DNA of 28,063 bases, from positions 1 through 28,063 of the forward strand of contig DASXSU010000070.1 of assembly GCA_036505795.1 (NCBI GenBank), in the 5' to 3' direction. Origin of the DNA: NS-11 sp036505795. Its GTDB lineage: Bacteria; Nitrospirota; Nitrospiria; Nitrospirales; NS-4. The notes beneath the pieces are model-generated. The model was not told the DNA's origin. It saw only the letters and a list, made by a program, of their open reading frames with translations, and ran no database searches. Below, in pieces: positions 14,227 to 20,781 of the stretch (the stretch's first letter is position 1; the number at the start of each line of letters is the position of its first letter). Made by a program: the position numbers and the translations under genes.

Positions 14227-14337
14227 ACGAAAGCTCTGATTTGTAAACGGTTGTGCTGCGTGCGGAGGGAGCAGAGGCACTGAAGATGGCAGGGAGCCTG
14301 TACTTTTTACATGCTCCGGAATGTAAGAGTTACATGC

Positions 14338-14685
14338 TCAGTTCTTCGCGAGTTCCTCGGCGAGGATGATAGCCTTGTTTGCCAGTGTGGACGCCCGGGC
14401 GAAATCCTTGGCCTGCACAGCTTTCTTAGCTTTCACGACAAAGCTCTTGATCGAGAGGTAGGTCTCTTCCTGCTCTTTCGTCAATTTCTTTTGATCCACC
14501 TGATTTGCAATTTGTTCGGCGCGCGCGATTCGTGAACTGGCTTCCTGTGCCATCCGGCTTCCTTCCGCCTTTGAGTCGGGCAACAACACCGGGGAAGGTT
14601 TCGGCGGGGACGTCTTCGAGGCCGTACAGCCAAAGACCAGGGCTTCGACCATAATGAGAAAACCCAGAACGAGGAACCGGCTCAT
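14338..14685 (-). CDS. Predicted helical lipoprotein linked to the sensor kinase
   Basis: This 115-residue protein has a signal peptide with lipobox VFGC (Cys20), a Pro/Ser-rich linker, and then a long helical part (about 45-115). The helical part looks TPR-like or coiled: ARAEQIANQVDQKKLTKEQ, AKKAVQAKDFARASTLANKA. It is the third gene of the regulator-kinase-lipoprotein operon, and its start overlaps the kinase stop (ATGA, 14682-14685). Outer-membrane or periplasmic location is predicted. The overlap suggests a functional link to signalling, such as an accessory sensor, but this is inference. I do not recognise a named family. Confidence 0.8.
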   Translation of the reverse strand: MSRFLVLGFLIMVEALVFGCTASKTSPPKPSPVLLPDSKAEGSRMAQEASSRIARAEQIANQVDQKKLTKEQEETYLSIKSFVVKAKKAVQAKDFARASTLANKAIILAEELAKN

Positions 14686-16169
14686 GGCAGTCGCACCACC
14701 ATGGTGGAACCCTGGCCTACCTCGGACTGCACCATAATCTCCCCATCATGGAGTTGAATAATGCGGTAAACCATCGACAGCCCGATTCCATTCCCATCGG
14801 CCTTCGTTGTGTAGTAGAGCTTAAAAATCTTGTCTTTCTCTTCAGGCGGAATGCCGATCCCTTCATCCCGTATGCTGACTTTGACCGAATCATCTTCCAG
14901 GCGTTCGGTCCGCACAGTTACGCGGCCTCCATCCGGCATGGCCTGGCACGCGTTCAACAGGATGTTCAGGAAAGCCTGGTGCAGCAGATCCTCGTCCGCG
15001 GTTATCATGGGAAGCGTGTCATCCAGCTCGCAGAGGAAGCGCACACTCTGGGGCTGCCATTGGATTGCCAAGGGCGCGACAGTGCGGTTGAGAAGCGCAT
15101 TCAGATCCACCGGCTTCAGCGCCAGTTCCTGAGGACGGATAAATTTCAGAAAGCCTTGCACGACTCTATCAAGCCGTTTGATCTCGCTTTCGATGACCGC
15201 GAGGTTTTGTCGCGCCGGGAACTGACCGGCCTCGAGCGGCATCTCCAACTTTTCCTTTAACAGCTCCAAATGGATCATCATGGCGTTCAGCGGATTTTTC
15301 ACCTCGTGCGCGATGCCGGAGGTGAGCTGCCCCAACGCCGCGAGCTTCGCTGAATAGTGGATCAACGACTGGACCGTCTTGAGGTGCCCTGTGCCTCCCA
15401 GGGTCTTCAGGCGGCCCGATTGCAGCTCCTGTCCAAGTAGTTGGAGGTGAGAAGCGAGCTCCTTATATTCGTCATCCATCTGCGCAGCGGCGCCCGTGAG
15501 ACTGCTGAAGTCTCCGCGCCGGAGCCGGTCGATCTCCTGAACCAACTGGCGGATCGGCCGCCGGGCCAAGTTGGCAAAACCGAGAGCGACAAACCATGCG
15601 ATCGGTAGAAACACGCCGCCCAGCACCAGGCTCTTTTTCGCGGAGCTGTCCAACTCCTTGCGAAGCAGCCGGGACGCGACGCCTAGCTTGATGCTGCCGA
15701 AGGCCACGCCATCGAGCGTCAACGGCATGACCACCTCATAGATCTTCGGTCCCGTGTAGAGCATCAGAAAGCGGTTGAGGACATTGCGCTCCAATAATTC
15801 CTGAAGCGCCGGACGGTCGGCCGCTTGCTCGCCTTCCCGGGATTGATCGCTGTGGAGGACTACCTTGCCTCCGCGGTCTACGACGACGGCATAGAGCAGA
15901 TGCGGCGAGTAGGTCACGCTCGCCTCGATCAGGGTTCGCAATTCTTGATCCCGGCGCAGCGCTTTCAACGGGGGCCTGCGGGGCCCGCGGGCAAGCGCCC
16001 GGTTGCTTTGGGCGTAAATTTGCCTTGCAATGAGCTCGTCCTGTCGAATGACCTCTTGCAACTCGACCCGTGAGAGCTCGGAGAGATGAAGCAAGGTCAC
16101 GGCCGTGACCGCAAGCAATGTGACGAGGCTGACGGCGAAGGCCTCTTTGACTTTCAACCCAAATCGCAT
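14682..16169 (-). CDS. Membrane sensor histidine kinase (NtrB/AtoS-like)
   Basis: This 495-residue kinase has TM1 at about 11-29, an extracytoplasmic sensor of about 150 residues with PAS/dCache-like strands (LLYAVVVDRGGKVVLHSD), and TM2 at about 180-199. A HAMP linker follows (LARRPIRQLVQEIDRLRRGD). The HisKA region carries the phospho-acceptor H288 (GIAHEVKNPLNAM). The HATPase domain shows an N box (N402/N406, LNILLNACQAM), G1 (DEGIGIPPEE) and G2 (GNGIGLSMV). It phosphorylates the NtrC-type regulator encoded just upstream; the genes are separated by a single base. It shares a four-base overlap with the downstream lipoprotein gene. The signal is unknown. The HEVKNPLN box matches kinases paired with sigma-54 activators. 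Confidence 0.94.
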   Translation of the reverse strand: MRFGLKVKEAFAVSLVTLLAVTAVTLLHLSELSRVELQEVIRQDELIARQIYAQSNRALARGPRRPPLKALRRDQELRTLIEASVTYSPHLLYAVVVDRGGKVVLHSDQSREGEQAADRPALQELLERNVLNRFLMLYTGPKIYEVVMPLTLDGVAFGSIKLGVASRLLRKELDSSAKKSLVLGGVFLPIAWFVALGFANLARRPIRQLVQEIDRLRRGDFSSLTGAAAQMDDEYKELASHLQLLGQELQSGRLKTLGGTGHLKTVQSLIHYSAKLAALGQLTSGIAHEVKNPLNAMMIHLELLKEKLEMPLEAGQFPARQNLAVIESEIKRLDRVVQGFLKFIRPQELALKPVDLNALLNRTVAPLAIQWQPQSVRFLCELDDTLPMITADEDLLHQAFLNILLNACQAMPDGGRVTVRTERLEDDSVKVSIRDEGIGIPPEEKDKIFKLYYTTKADGNGIGLSMVYRIIQLHDGEIMVQSEVGQGSTMVVRLP

Positions 16170-16170
16170 A

Positions 16171-17523
16171 TTAGCGACGGAAACGCTCCAGTTTGTTATG
16201 AAGCGTCTTAAGGCTAATCCCCAGGACGTCCGCCGTCCTGGTCTTGTTGTTCTTCAAGGCGGCAAGCGTGGAGAGAATCAAGCTTTGCTCCGCCTGCTCG
16301 ATGGTCGTGCCGACAGGAAAACCGCATTCTGTCCCGGACTGCGCCGATGTGTTGTATCGAAGGTCCGAGGGAAGATGATCGAGGGCGATCAACCGTTCCT
16401 CGCATGTAATGGCCGCCCGCTCAATGACATTTCGCAGTTCCCTTACATTGCCGGGCCACGAATGAGCCATCAAGAGTTTTAAAGTAGCATCGTCGGCGCC
16501 TTTGATGTGCTTGTCGTATTTCGCATTGAATTCCTCGAGGAAGGCCTCGATGAGCAGAGGAATATCCTCCTTCCGTTGCCGAAGCGGCGGCAGCGACACG
16601 CAGAAGACATTGAGCCGGTAGTACAGGTCTTCGCGCAGATGGCCTTCCTTGATGGCCCGGTCCGGCGCCTTGTTCGTCGCGGCGATCACGCGGGCGTCCA
16701 CTCTGACTTCCGTTTTCGCCCCGATGCGACGCACCATCCCGTCCTGCAGGATCCGCAAAAACTTCGCCTGGGTGGCCGGGCTCATCTCGGCCACTTCATC
16801 CAAAAAGATCGTACCCTCGTGGGCGAGCTCGAAACAGCCGATCCTCTTTTCGAGCGCCCCGGTGAAGGCGCCCTTTTCATGACCGAAAATCTCGCTCTCC
16901 AGGAGGGTTTCAGGGATCGCCGAGCAATTGACTGCGATGAAAGGACCCGACCGGCGGGACGAGAGTTCGTGCAGACGACGGGCCACCAACTCCTTTCCCG
17001 TCCCGCTCTCCCCCAGAATTAACACTGCAGCGGATGTCGGAGCCGCCAATTCAATGAGGCGATACACTTCCTGGATCGCGGCACTCTTGCCGATCAGCCT
17101 GCCCATGCCCCAGACGGTCTTGAGCCGTTGTCTGAGGAGACTCAGCTCGAGAAGCGTCTCGGCTTTTTCGAGCGCCTTTCGGACCAGCACTTTCAAGCGT
17201 GGAATATCTACGGGCTTAGTGAGGTAGTCGTAGGCGCCTTGTTTCATCGCCGCGACTGCTGACTCGATCGAGCCCTGCCCCGTCAATAGAATCACCGACA
17301 CGAACGGGAACTCCTCCTGGAGAGCCTTCAACAGCGCGAGTCCATCCTGTCCCGGCATGACAATGTCGGTGATCACCACGGCCGGCCTGAACGCTCGCGC
17401 CTTCTCGAGCGCTTTGGAGCCGTCCGCGGCGTCTTCCACCTCATATCCGGCACTTGCCAATAATGAGCGAAGGCCGTTGCGGGAGGCTTCTTCGTCATCG
17501 ACGATCAAAATGCGGTGTGCCAT
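16171..17523 (-). CDS. NtrC-family sigma-54-dependent response regulator
   Basis: This 450-residue regulator has the full NtrC layout. The receiver spans about 1-120, with D10/E11 pocket, phospho-acceptor D53 (ITDIVMPGQDG), T81 and K103 (TKPVD). The AAA+ domain spans about 142-385: Walker A GESGTGKE (171-178), sigma-54-contacting GAFTGA (218-223), Walker B IFLDEV (239-244) and arginine-finger region LREDLYYRLNVF. The C-terminal Fis-type helix-turn-helix is at about 420-447 (NNKTRTADVLGISLKTLHNKL). It activates sigma-54 promoters on phosphorylation by the adjacent kinase. It is first in its operon. I did not find a convincing sigma-54 promoter within the window, so its targets are probably elsewhere. 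Confidence 0.95.
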   Translation of the reverse strand: MAHRILIVDDEEASRNGLRSLLASAGYEVEDAADGSKALEKARAFRPAVVITDIVMPGQDGLALLKALQEEFPFVSVILLTGQGSIESAVAAMKQGAYDYLTKPVDIPRLKVLVRKALEKAETLLELSLLRQRLKTVWGMGRLIGKSAAIQEVYRLIELAAPTSAAVLILGESGTGKELVARRLHELSSRRSGPFIAVNCSAIPETLLESEIFGHEKGAFTGALEKRIGCFELAHEGTIFLDEVAEMSPATQAKFLRILQDGMVRRIGAKTEVRVDARVIAATNKAPDRAIKEGHLREDLYYRLNVFCVSLPPLRQRKEDIPLLIEAFLEEFNAKYDKHIKGADDATLKLLMAHSWPGNVRELRNVIERAAITCEERLIALDHLPSDLRYNTSAQSGTECGFPVGTTIEQAEQSLILSTLAALKNNKTRTADVLGISLKTLHNKLERFRR

Positions 17524-17639
17524 AGTGTCCCGCGCTCGTCCAGTATAAGCCTAAAATCTCTTCATAGCGCCGCCATTTGGGCTCATGCAATACCACTATG
17601 GACTTATCCGTTCTCAAAAAGAGACTACCTCCTTTCCGA

Positions 17640-17746
17640 CATCATCCCTGAGCGCTTCGGCGGTCATTTTTGAGCCCTTCGCTGTCATCCCGAACGTTCT
17701 CCTACTGTCATCCTGAGGTTCGACGAAGGATCTACTGAGGGTAGGT
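17640..17746. repeat. Dispersed intergenic repeat cluster
   Basis: A complete unit at 17708-17734 (begins GTCATCCTGAG, ends AAGGATCT) is preceded by partial units (TCATCCCTGAGCGCTTCG, GAGCCCTTCGCTGTCATCC). It occupies the gap between the regulator start and the small helical-protein gene. The regulator's promoter should lie at 17524-17640. Confidence 0.8.
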
Positions 17747-17944
17747 TTAAGCGCGCAGAGTTTCCGGTTTGGTCGTTAGGTAGTCCAGGATTTCTTGCTG
17801 ACGGTCCTGAATCTGAAGCAAATAAGGCTTGGACAGTTGCTCATATTCGGCAGGCGCGTGGGTCTGCCGTGCGTTTTCCAAGAAACTCCAAAGTTTCTGA
17901 ATGTCGGCCTCTGCCTGATGCAACTGTTCGACATTCTGGATCAC
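17747..17944 (-). CDS. Small helical protein paired with the nucleotidyltransferase
   Basis: This 65-residue protein is predicted almost wholly helical (VEQLHQAEADIQKLWSFLEN, YEQLSKPYLLQIQDRQQEIL). It starts at GTG 17942-17944, overlapping the stop of the nucleotidyltransferase gene by four bases (GTGA). The tight overlap, small size and lack of a membrane segment fit a dedicated partner or regulatory subunit, as in toxin-antitoxin or HEPN/MNT pairs. It lacks the R-x4-6-H motif of HEPN RNases, so a classic HEPN toxin is not supported. No named family is recognised. Confidence 0.7.
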   Translation of the reverse strand: MIQNVEQLHQAEADIQKLWSFLENARQTHAPAEYEQLSKPYLLQIQDRQQEILDYLTTKPETLRA

Positions 17945-18339
17945 CGCGTTACCTCTAGAAGCGCTTGTAATTCCTGCATGCGATTGCGTGAAAACACATT
18001 CAAGGCAGCCTTGATCTGTTCCTCACCGATGCCTTCAATCACCCAAAAGACATCGGCATTATATCGTATTCGACAGTCGTTGTGAGTAAAAACGCTCACT
18101 GCCTCCTCTCTTAGTCCCCTTATAGTAAAGTCAGCCGTCATAATGACAAAGAGGTCCACATCGTTGGGCGACGGGATCGCTCCTACAAAGCTGCCGAATA
18201 GGTAAACATGTTTTACTTTACCCGTTTTATGAAGGAGGCGGAAGACCATCTGAAACCGTTCAAATAGAAATTGGCGCCTTGGTGTGCTTGTTCCAAAGCG
18301 CTCTCCTACTGCTTCTAAAGAAACTACTTCAGCAATCAA
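17941..18339 (-). CDS. Minimal nucleotidyltransferase-fold protein (MNT-like)
   Basis: This 132-residue protein has the polymerase-beta-type nucleotidyltransferase core. The signature is GSF followed nine residues later by DVD: YLFGSFVGAIPSPNDVDLFV (residues 47-66), with G49, S50, D60 and D62. A third carboxylate is likely D96 (YNADVFWV). The catalytic set therefore looks complete. A helical C-terminus follows (EEQIKAALNVFSRNRMQE). Start is TTG at 18337-18339 with GAGGAG six bases upstream, a good ribosome site that decides this start. It is translationally coupled to the 65-residue gene downstream. Small MNT proteins often modify partner proteins by adding nucleotides in toxin-antitoxin systems. 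The activity here is inferred from motifs. Confidence 0.8.
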   Translation of the reverse strand: MIAEVVSLEAVGERFGTSTPRRQFLFERFQMVFRLLHKTGKVKHVYLFGSFVGAIPSPNDVDLFVIMTADFTIRGLREEAVSVFTHNDCRIRYNADVFWVIEGIGEEQIKAALNVFSRNRMQELQALLEVTR

Positions 18340-18440
18340 ATGTCGCTCCTCAGATCAACGCTCCTACTAGAGTGTTTCCAAGAACGTACTCGTTTGGTCC
18401 CAGGAGACACCTCGCGGAGGTTCGGCCGGCATAGACGATT

Positions 18441-18575
18441 AGACCCTTCACTTCGTTCAGGGTGACAAGATGGGGTTAAGGGTGACAAGGTCGGGGTTAA
18501 AAGCGACAGCGAGGACGAAGTCAAGGGCCTACATTCTTCGCTTCGCTCAGCATGACAGCCGAAGAGGTTCAGGGT
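18441..18575. repeat. Dispersed intergenic repeat cluster (inverted orientation)
   Basis: Units are in reverse orientation: GACCCTTCACTTCG and TTCAGGGTGAC at 18441-18466, then CTTCGCTTCGCTCAGCATG at 18536-18554 and partial repeats GGGGTTAAGGGTGACAAG. The first copy again has matching ends (CCCT with AGGG). On the minus strand the cluster reads as peptide strings such as CHPERSEGS. These look like repeat translations rather than a gene. Confidence 0.8.
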
Positions 18576-18600
18576 GTCACGGGTAAGGTCGGCAGGTAAC

Positions 18601-19479
18601 TTACTGAGCTGCGGACGTCGCGCCTCCAAAGGTATCACAGGCGACAGGGTCTCCGGTTTCCAGGCCGCGACGCAGCCATGTCACGCGCTGGTCCGATGAG
18701 CCGTGAGTCCAACTCTCGGGCTGCACGTGCCCTTGCGACATACGCTGTAGCCGATCGTCCCCAATGGCGGAAGCAGCGCGCAATCCTTTCTCAAAATCCC
18801 CCTGCTCGATGAGATTTCGGTCGTGCTGGGCATGGTACCCCCACACGCCCGCGAGACAGTCGGCTTGTAACTCCAGTCGCACGGAGAGTGCCCGCACACC
18901 GTTGGTCGACGTCTGCCTCTGCAAGCGGTTAACGCGATCGAAGATTCCAAGCAGGTTCTGAACATGATGTCCGACCTCGTGGGCGATAACATAGGCCTGG
19001 GCAAATTCCCCCGGGGCGCCGAATCGATTGGCGAGATCAGTAAAAAATGAGAGGTCCAGATACACCTTACGATCCCGCTGGCAATAGAATGGCCCCACAG
19101 CCGATGAGGAAAGGCCGCAGGCGGAGCGAACGGCGCCCGTGAAGAGGACTAGCCGGGGTTCCTCGTAGGCATGACCCATTCTCGGGAGCAACGCCTTCCA
19201 AGTATCTTCGGTATCCGCCAACACGACCGCTGCAAATTTCCCCAGCTTATCGGTCGGCGGAGCTGAGGGCGCCGGCGCGTGCCCCGCTGGCGGCGACGAG
19301 GTCATCTCCTGACCTGTCTCGATCATATTCAGCAGCGTGAGCGGGTTGGTACCGGTAATGACACTCACCAGCAGCACGAGCAGGAGCCCGCCCCCGCCGA
19401 TAGCAAGACCGCCACGCGCCGGTCCCATTCCGCGCCGATCCTCGACATTCTCGCTTTCCCGCTGTCCTCCCCAAAGCAT
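18601..19479 (-). CDS. ypfJ: YpfJ-type putative neutral zinc metallopeptidase
   Basis: This 292-residue protein has the hallmark N-terminus of the YpfJ family (QRESENVEDRRG), a Gly-rich stretch and one membrane helix (about 25-44), then a periplasmic peptidase domain. The zinc site is HEVGHH (167-172) with a third ligand probably E204 in RLELQADCLAGVW. Conserved Cys (ACGLSSSAVGPFYC) flank the active-site region. Length is typical (about 280-300). It is a predicted membrane-anchored protease of unknown physiological substrate. It is transcribed alone on the minus strand; its stop is next to a repeat cluster and its start is about 310 bases from the next upstream gene. Confidence 0.92.
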   Translation of the reverse strand: MLWGGQRESENVEDRRGMGPARGGLAIGGGGLLLVLLVSVITGTNPLTLLNMIETGQEMTSSPPAGHAPAPSAPPTDKLGKFAAVVLADTEDTWKALLPRMGHAYEEPRLVLFTGAVRSACGLSSSAVGPFYCQRDRKVYLDLSFFTDLANRFGAPGEFAQAYVIAHEVGHHVQNLLGIFDRVNRLQRQTSTNGVRALSVRLELQADCLAGVWGYHAQHDRNLIEQGDFEKGLRAASAIGDDRLQRMSQGHVQPESWTHGSSDQRVTWLRRGLETGDPVACDTFGGATSAAQ

Positions 19480-19792
19480 GCGCCACCTCGCTGTAGACCA
19501 GTCTGTGAGCTAGAGTACCATCACATTTCTTGACGGCGAAGTCCACTCCCGTAGGGTGAGTTCCACACTCTTCAAATTCCTGTTTCCACTTGGGTGCAGA
19601 ACGGTACAAGCCCAGATTGAGCTGTACTCTGAGACAGCCAGAAGTCAGCAGGCAGTTCTACCAGCGAAGGATTGCTTTGAGACTAGACCGTAAAAGCAAA
19701 TGTTCGGTTATATGCATCGATTCCCCGGGCGACAACGCCCGGGGAATGATGAAGAGAGCGTGAATTAATTGGCTTGGCGCCGTGGCACCATT
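19480..19792. other. Intergenic region with one strong GC-rich hairpin
   Basis: No gene is supported here. The region contains the promoter side of the metallopeptidase gene and the 3' flank of the small periplasmic gene. Its main feature is the perfect hairpin at 19721-19746, listed separately. Confidence 0.4.
19721..19746 (-). terminator. Terminator-like hairpin after the small periplasmic gene
   Basis: Perfect 11-base arms TTCCCCGGGCG and CGCCCGGGGAA enclose a 4-base loop (ACAA). It lies 46 bases past the stop of the gene at 19793-20167, in the right place for a transcription terminator on the minus strand. No T-run follows, so it may act as an mRNA-stabilising 3' hairpin or a weak terminator. 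Confidence 0.5.
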
Positions 19793-20167
19793 CTACTTCT
19801 TGGAAGCTACGGGTTCAGGCAATGGAGCAGCGTTGATCGAGAAGGCATAACCTTGAGGCTCCACCTCAGCCATGATCCGATCACCCACGATCGGGTGGGT
19901 ATGCATCATCGTCCGGCTTTGATCGATCTGAAAGTTGACGACCTTGCCCGATAGATCTTTCACCGTGTAGTAGTTCCCCTCTATCTTTTGCACTTCACCT
20001 GTCACCATACGAGGGAGAAGTGCGCCCGTGGGGATATTGTTTGCCCCTTCCAACCCTTTTTTGAAATTTGGTCCCTGTGCTTCGGGGCCACTAGCCGCGT
20101 ATGAAGCTCCCGCTGTGCCCACTGCAAAGAGTATCGAAAACACGATCGCGCCCGCTTGCTTATTCAT
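19793..20167 (-). CDS. Small periplasmic protein with a beta-barrel/OB-like domain (intact paralog)
   Basis: This 124-residue protein has a signal peptide ending near SYAA (about residues 1-25), a short linker with IPTGAL, and one beta-rich domain. The domain carries VTGEVQKIEGNYYTVKD, GKVVNFQIDQSRTMMHTHP, and then VGDRIMAEVEPQGYAFSI. The GxVxxIxxxxYxVKDxxGKxVxFxxD...VGDRIxAxVxPxGxAxSI layout matches the gene at 12482-12847. This is the intact copy of the frameshifted gene at 11077-11469. The start has TCAGGAGGATCT directly upstream of the ATG. The domain might bind a metal through the MHTHP histidines, which is speculative. It is transcribed alone, with a GC hairpin downstream. Confidence 0.8.
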   Translation of the reverse strand: MNKQAGAIVFSILFAVGTAGASYAASGPEAQGPNFKKGLEGANNIPTGALLPRMVTGEVQKIEGNYYTVKDLSGKVVNFQIDQSRTMMHTHPIVGDRIMAEVEPQGYAFSINAAPLPEPVASKK

Positions 20168-20408
20168 AGATCCTCCTGATTGTTGGCACTTGCCAGAAAT
20201 GACGCTGTCATAGACTCGCCTGTTATACGCCAGCGAACATGCCCAGTCTGTTCACTATTGCTCACCTACACCAAAGAGAAGGGTCCTGTACCCATACAGG
20301 TGTACGTCCCCTAGTTGTTGCTATCTTTTTATTGACATGCGGGCAAGACTGAGCTGCGGTTTAACTCAATGGAATTGGGAAGCAGAGGGGCGGTAAGACT
20401 ACACCTGA

Positions 20409-20531
20409 CTATACCGGCATAGGAGAATGCTTTTCGGCGGTCACTTTTTCTTTACAGACACGACAGAGCCATGGGGTGTTACTGTCGTTATTGCCTGGCA
20501 TCGGTTTTGAGCATTTATTGCATTTAGGCAT
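20409..20531 (-). CDS. 40-residue Cys4 zinc-knuckle protein
   Basis: A very short gene below common size cut-offs. It begins MPKCNKCSKPMPGNN, continues DSNTPWLCRVCKEKV and ends TAEKHSPMPV. Two CxxC pairs (C4-C7 and C23-C26) separated by 15 residues make a compact zinc ribbon. The ATG at 20529-20531 is preceded by GGAGCCTCCT, a plausible ribosome site. It lies between the cca gene and the small periplasmic gene on the same strand. The clean motif spacing supports a real gene. Function is unknown; such peptides often bind nucleic acid or act as metallochaperones. Confidence 0.7.
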   Translation of the reverse strand: MPKCNKCSKPMPGNNDSNTPWLCRVCKEKVTAEKHSPMPV

Positions 20532-20677
20532 AGGAGGCTCCTTCAAGAATGGCAGAACAACATCAATGCTCTAAGCACATCTTCATACTGTACCTCTTAC
20601 CGAAGCTTCCGTCTGTTCACTATTGCACAATAGTACTAATAATTAGGTTTAAATATGGCAAGCAGTTGTTTGCCATC

Positions 20678-20773
20678 CTAAATCCTTCGCCTGTCATGCT
20701 GAACCATTCGCTTATCATGCTGAGTCCTTCGTTTGTCATGCTGAGTCCTGTTGTGCTGGCTCAGAATGACTAG
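20678..20773. repeat. Tandem copies of a short repeat half-unit
   Basis: Three head-to-tail copies with a period of about 21-22 bases read CCTTCGCCTGTCATGCTGA, CATTCGCTTATCATGCTGA and CCTTCGTTTGTCATGCTGA, then a shorter piece. They are the left half of the window's dispersed repeat, amplified in tandem. They sit just past the stop of cca. A plus-strand reading frame across them (ending MLSPSFVMLSPV) is only the repeat translated. Confidence 0.75.
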
Positions 20774-20781
20774 GTGAATCG

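Noticed and set aside
14307..14326. Inverted repeat TTACAT / ATGTAA with a flanking direct repeat TACATGCTC
   Set aside because: Only six bases per arm and no T-run in the direction of the upstream operon; too weak to call a terminator.
18336..18638. A 100-codon minus-strand frame containing CHPERSEGS-like strings
   Set aside because: It is the translation of the dispersed repeats, overlaps the metallopeptidase 3' end and has no ribosome site.
20285..20300. Small hairpin CCTGTA-CCCA-TACAGG upstream of the small periplasmic gene
   Set aside because: Six-base arms only and no supporting context; left as chance-level structure.
20549..20773. A 74-codon plus-strand frame ending in repeated MLSPS-like peptide
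   Set aside because: The repeated peptide simply reflects the tandem DNA repeat; no domain or supported start.
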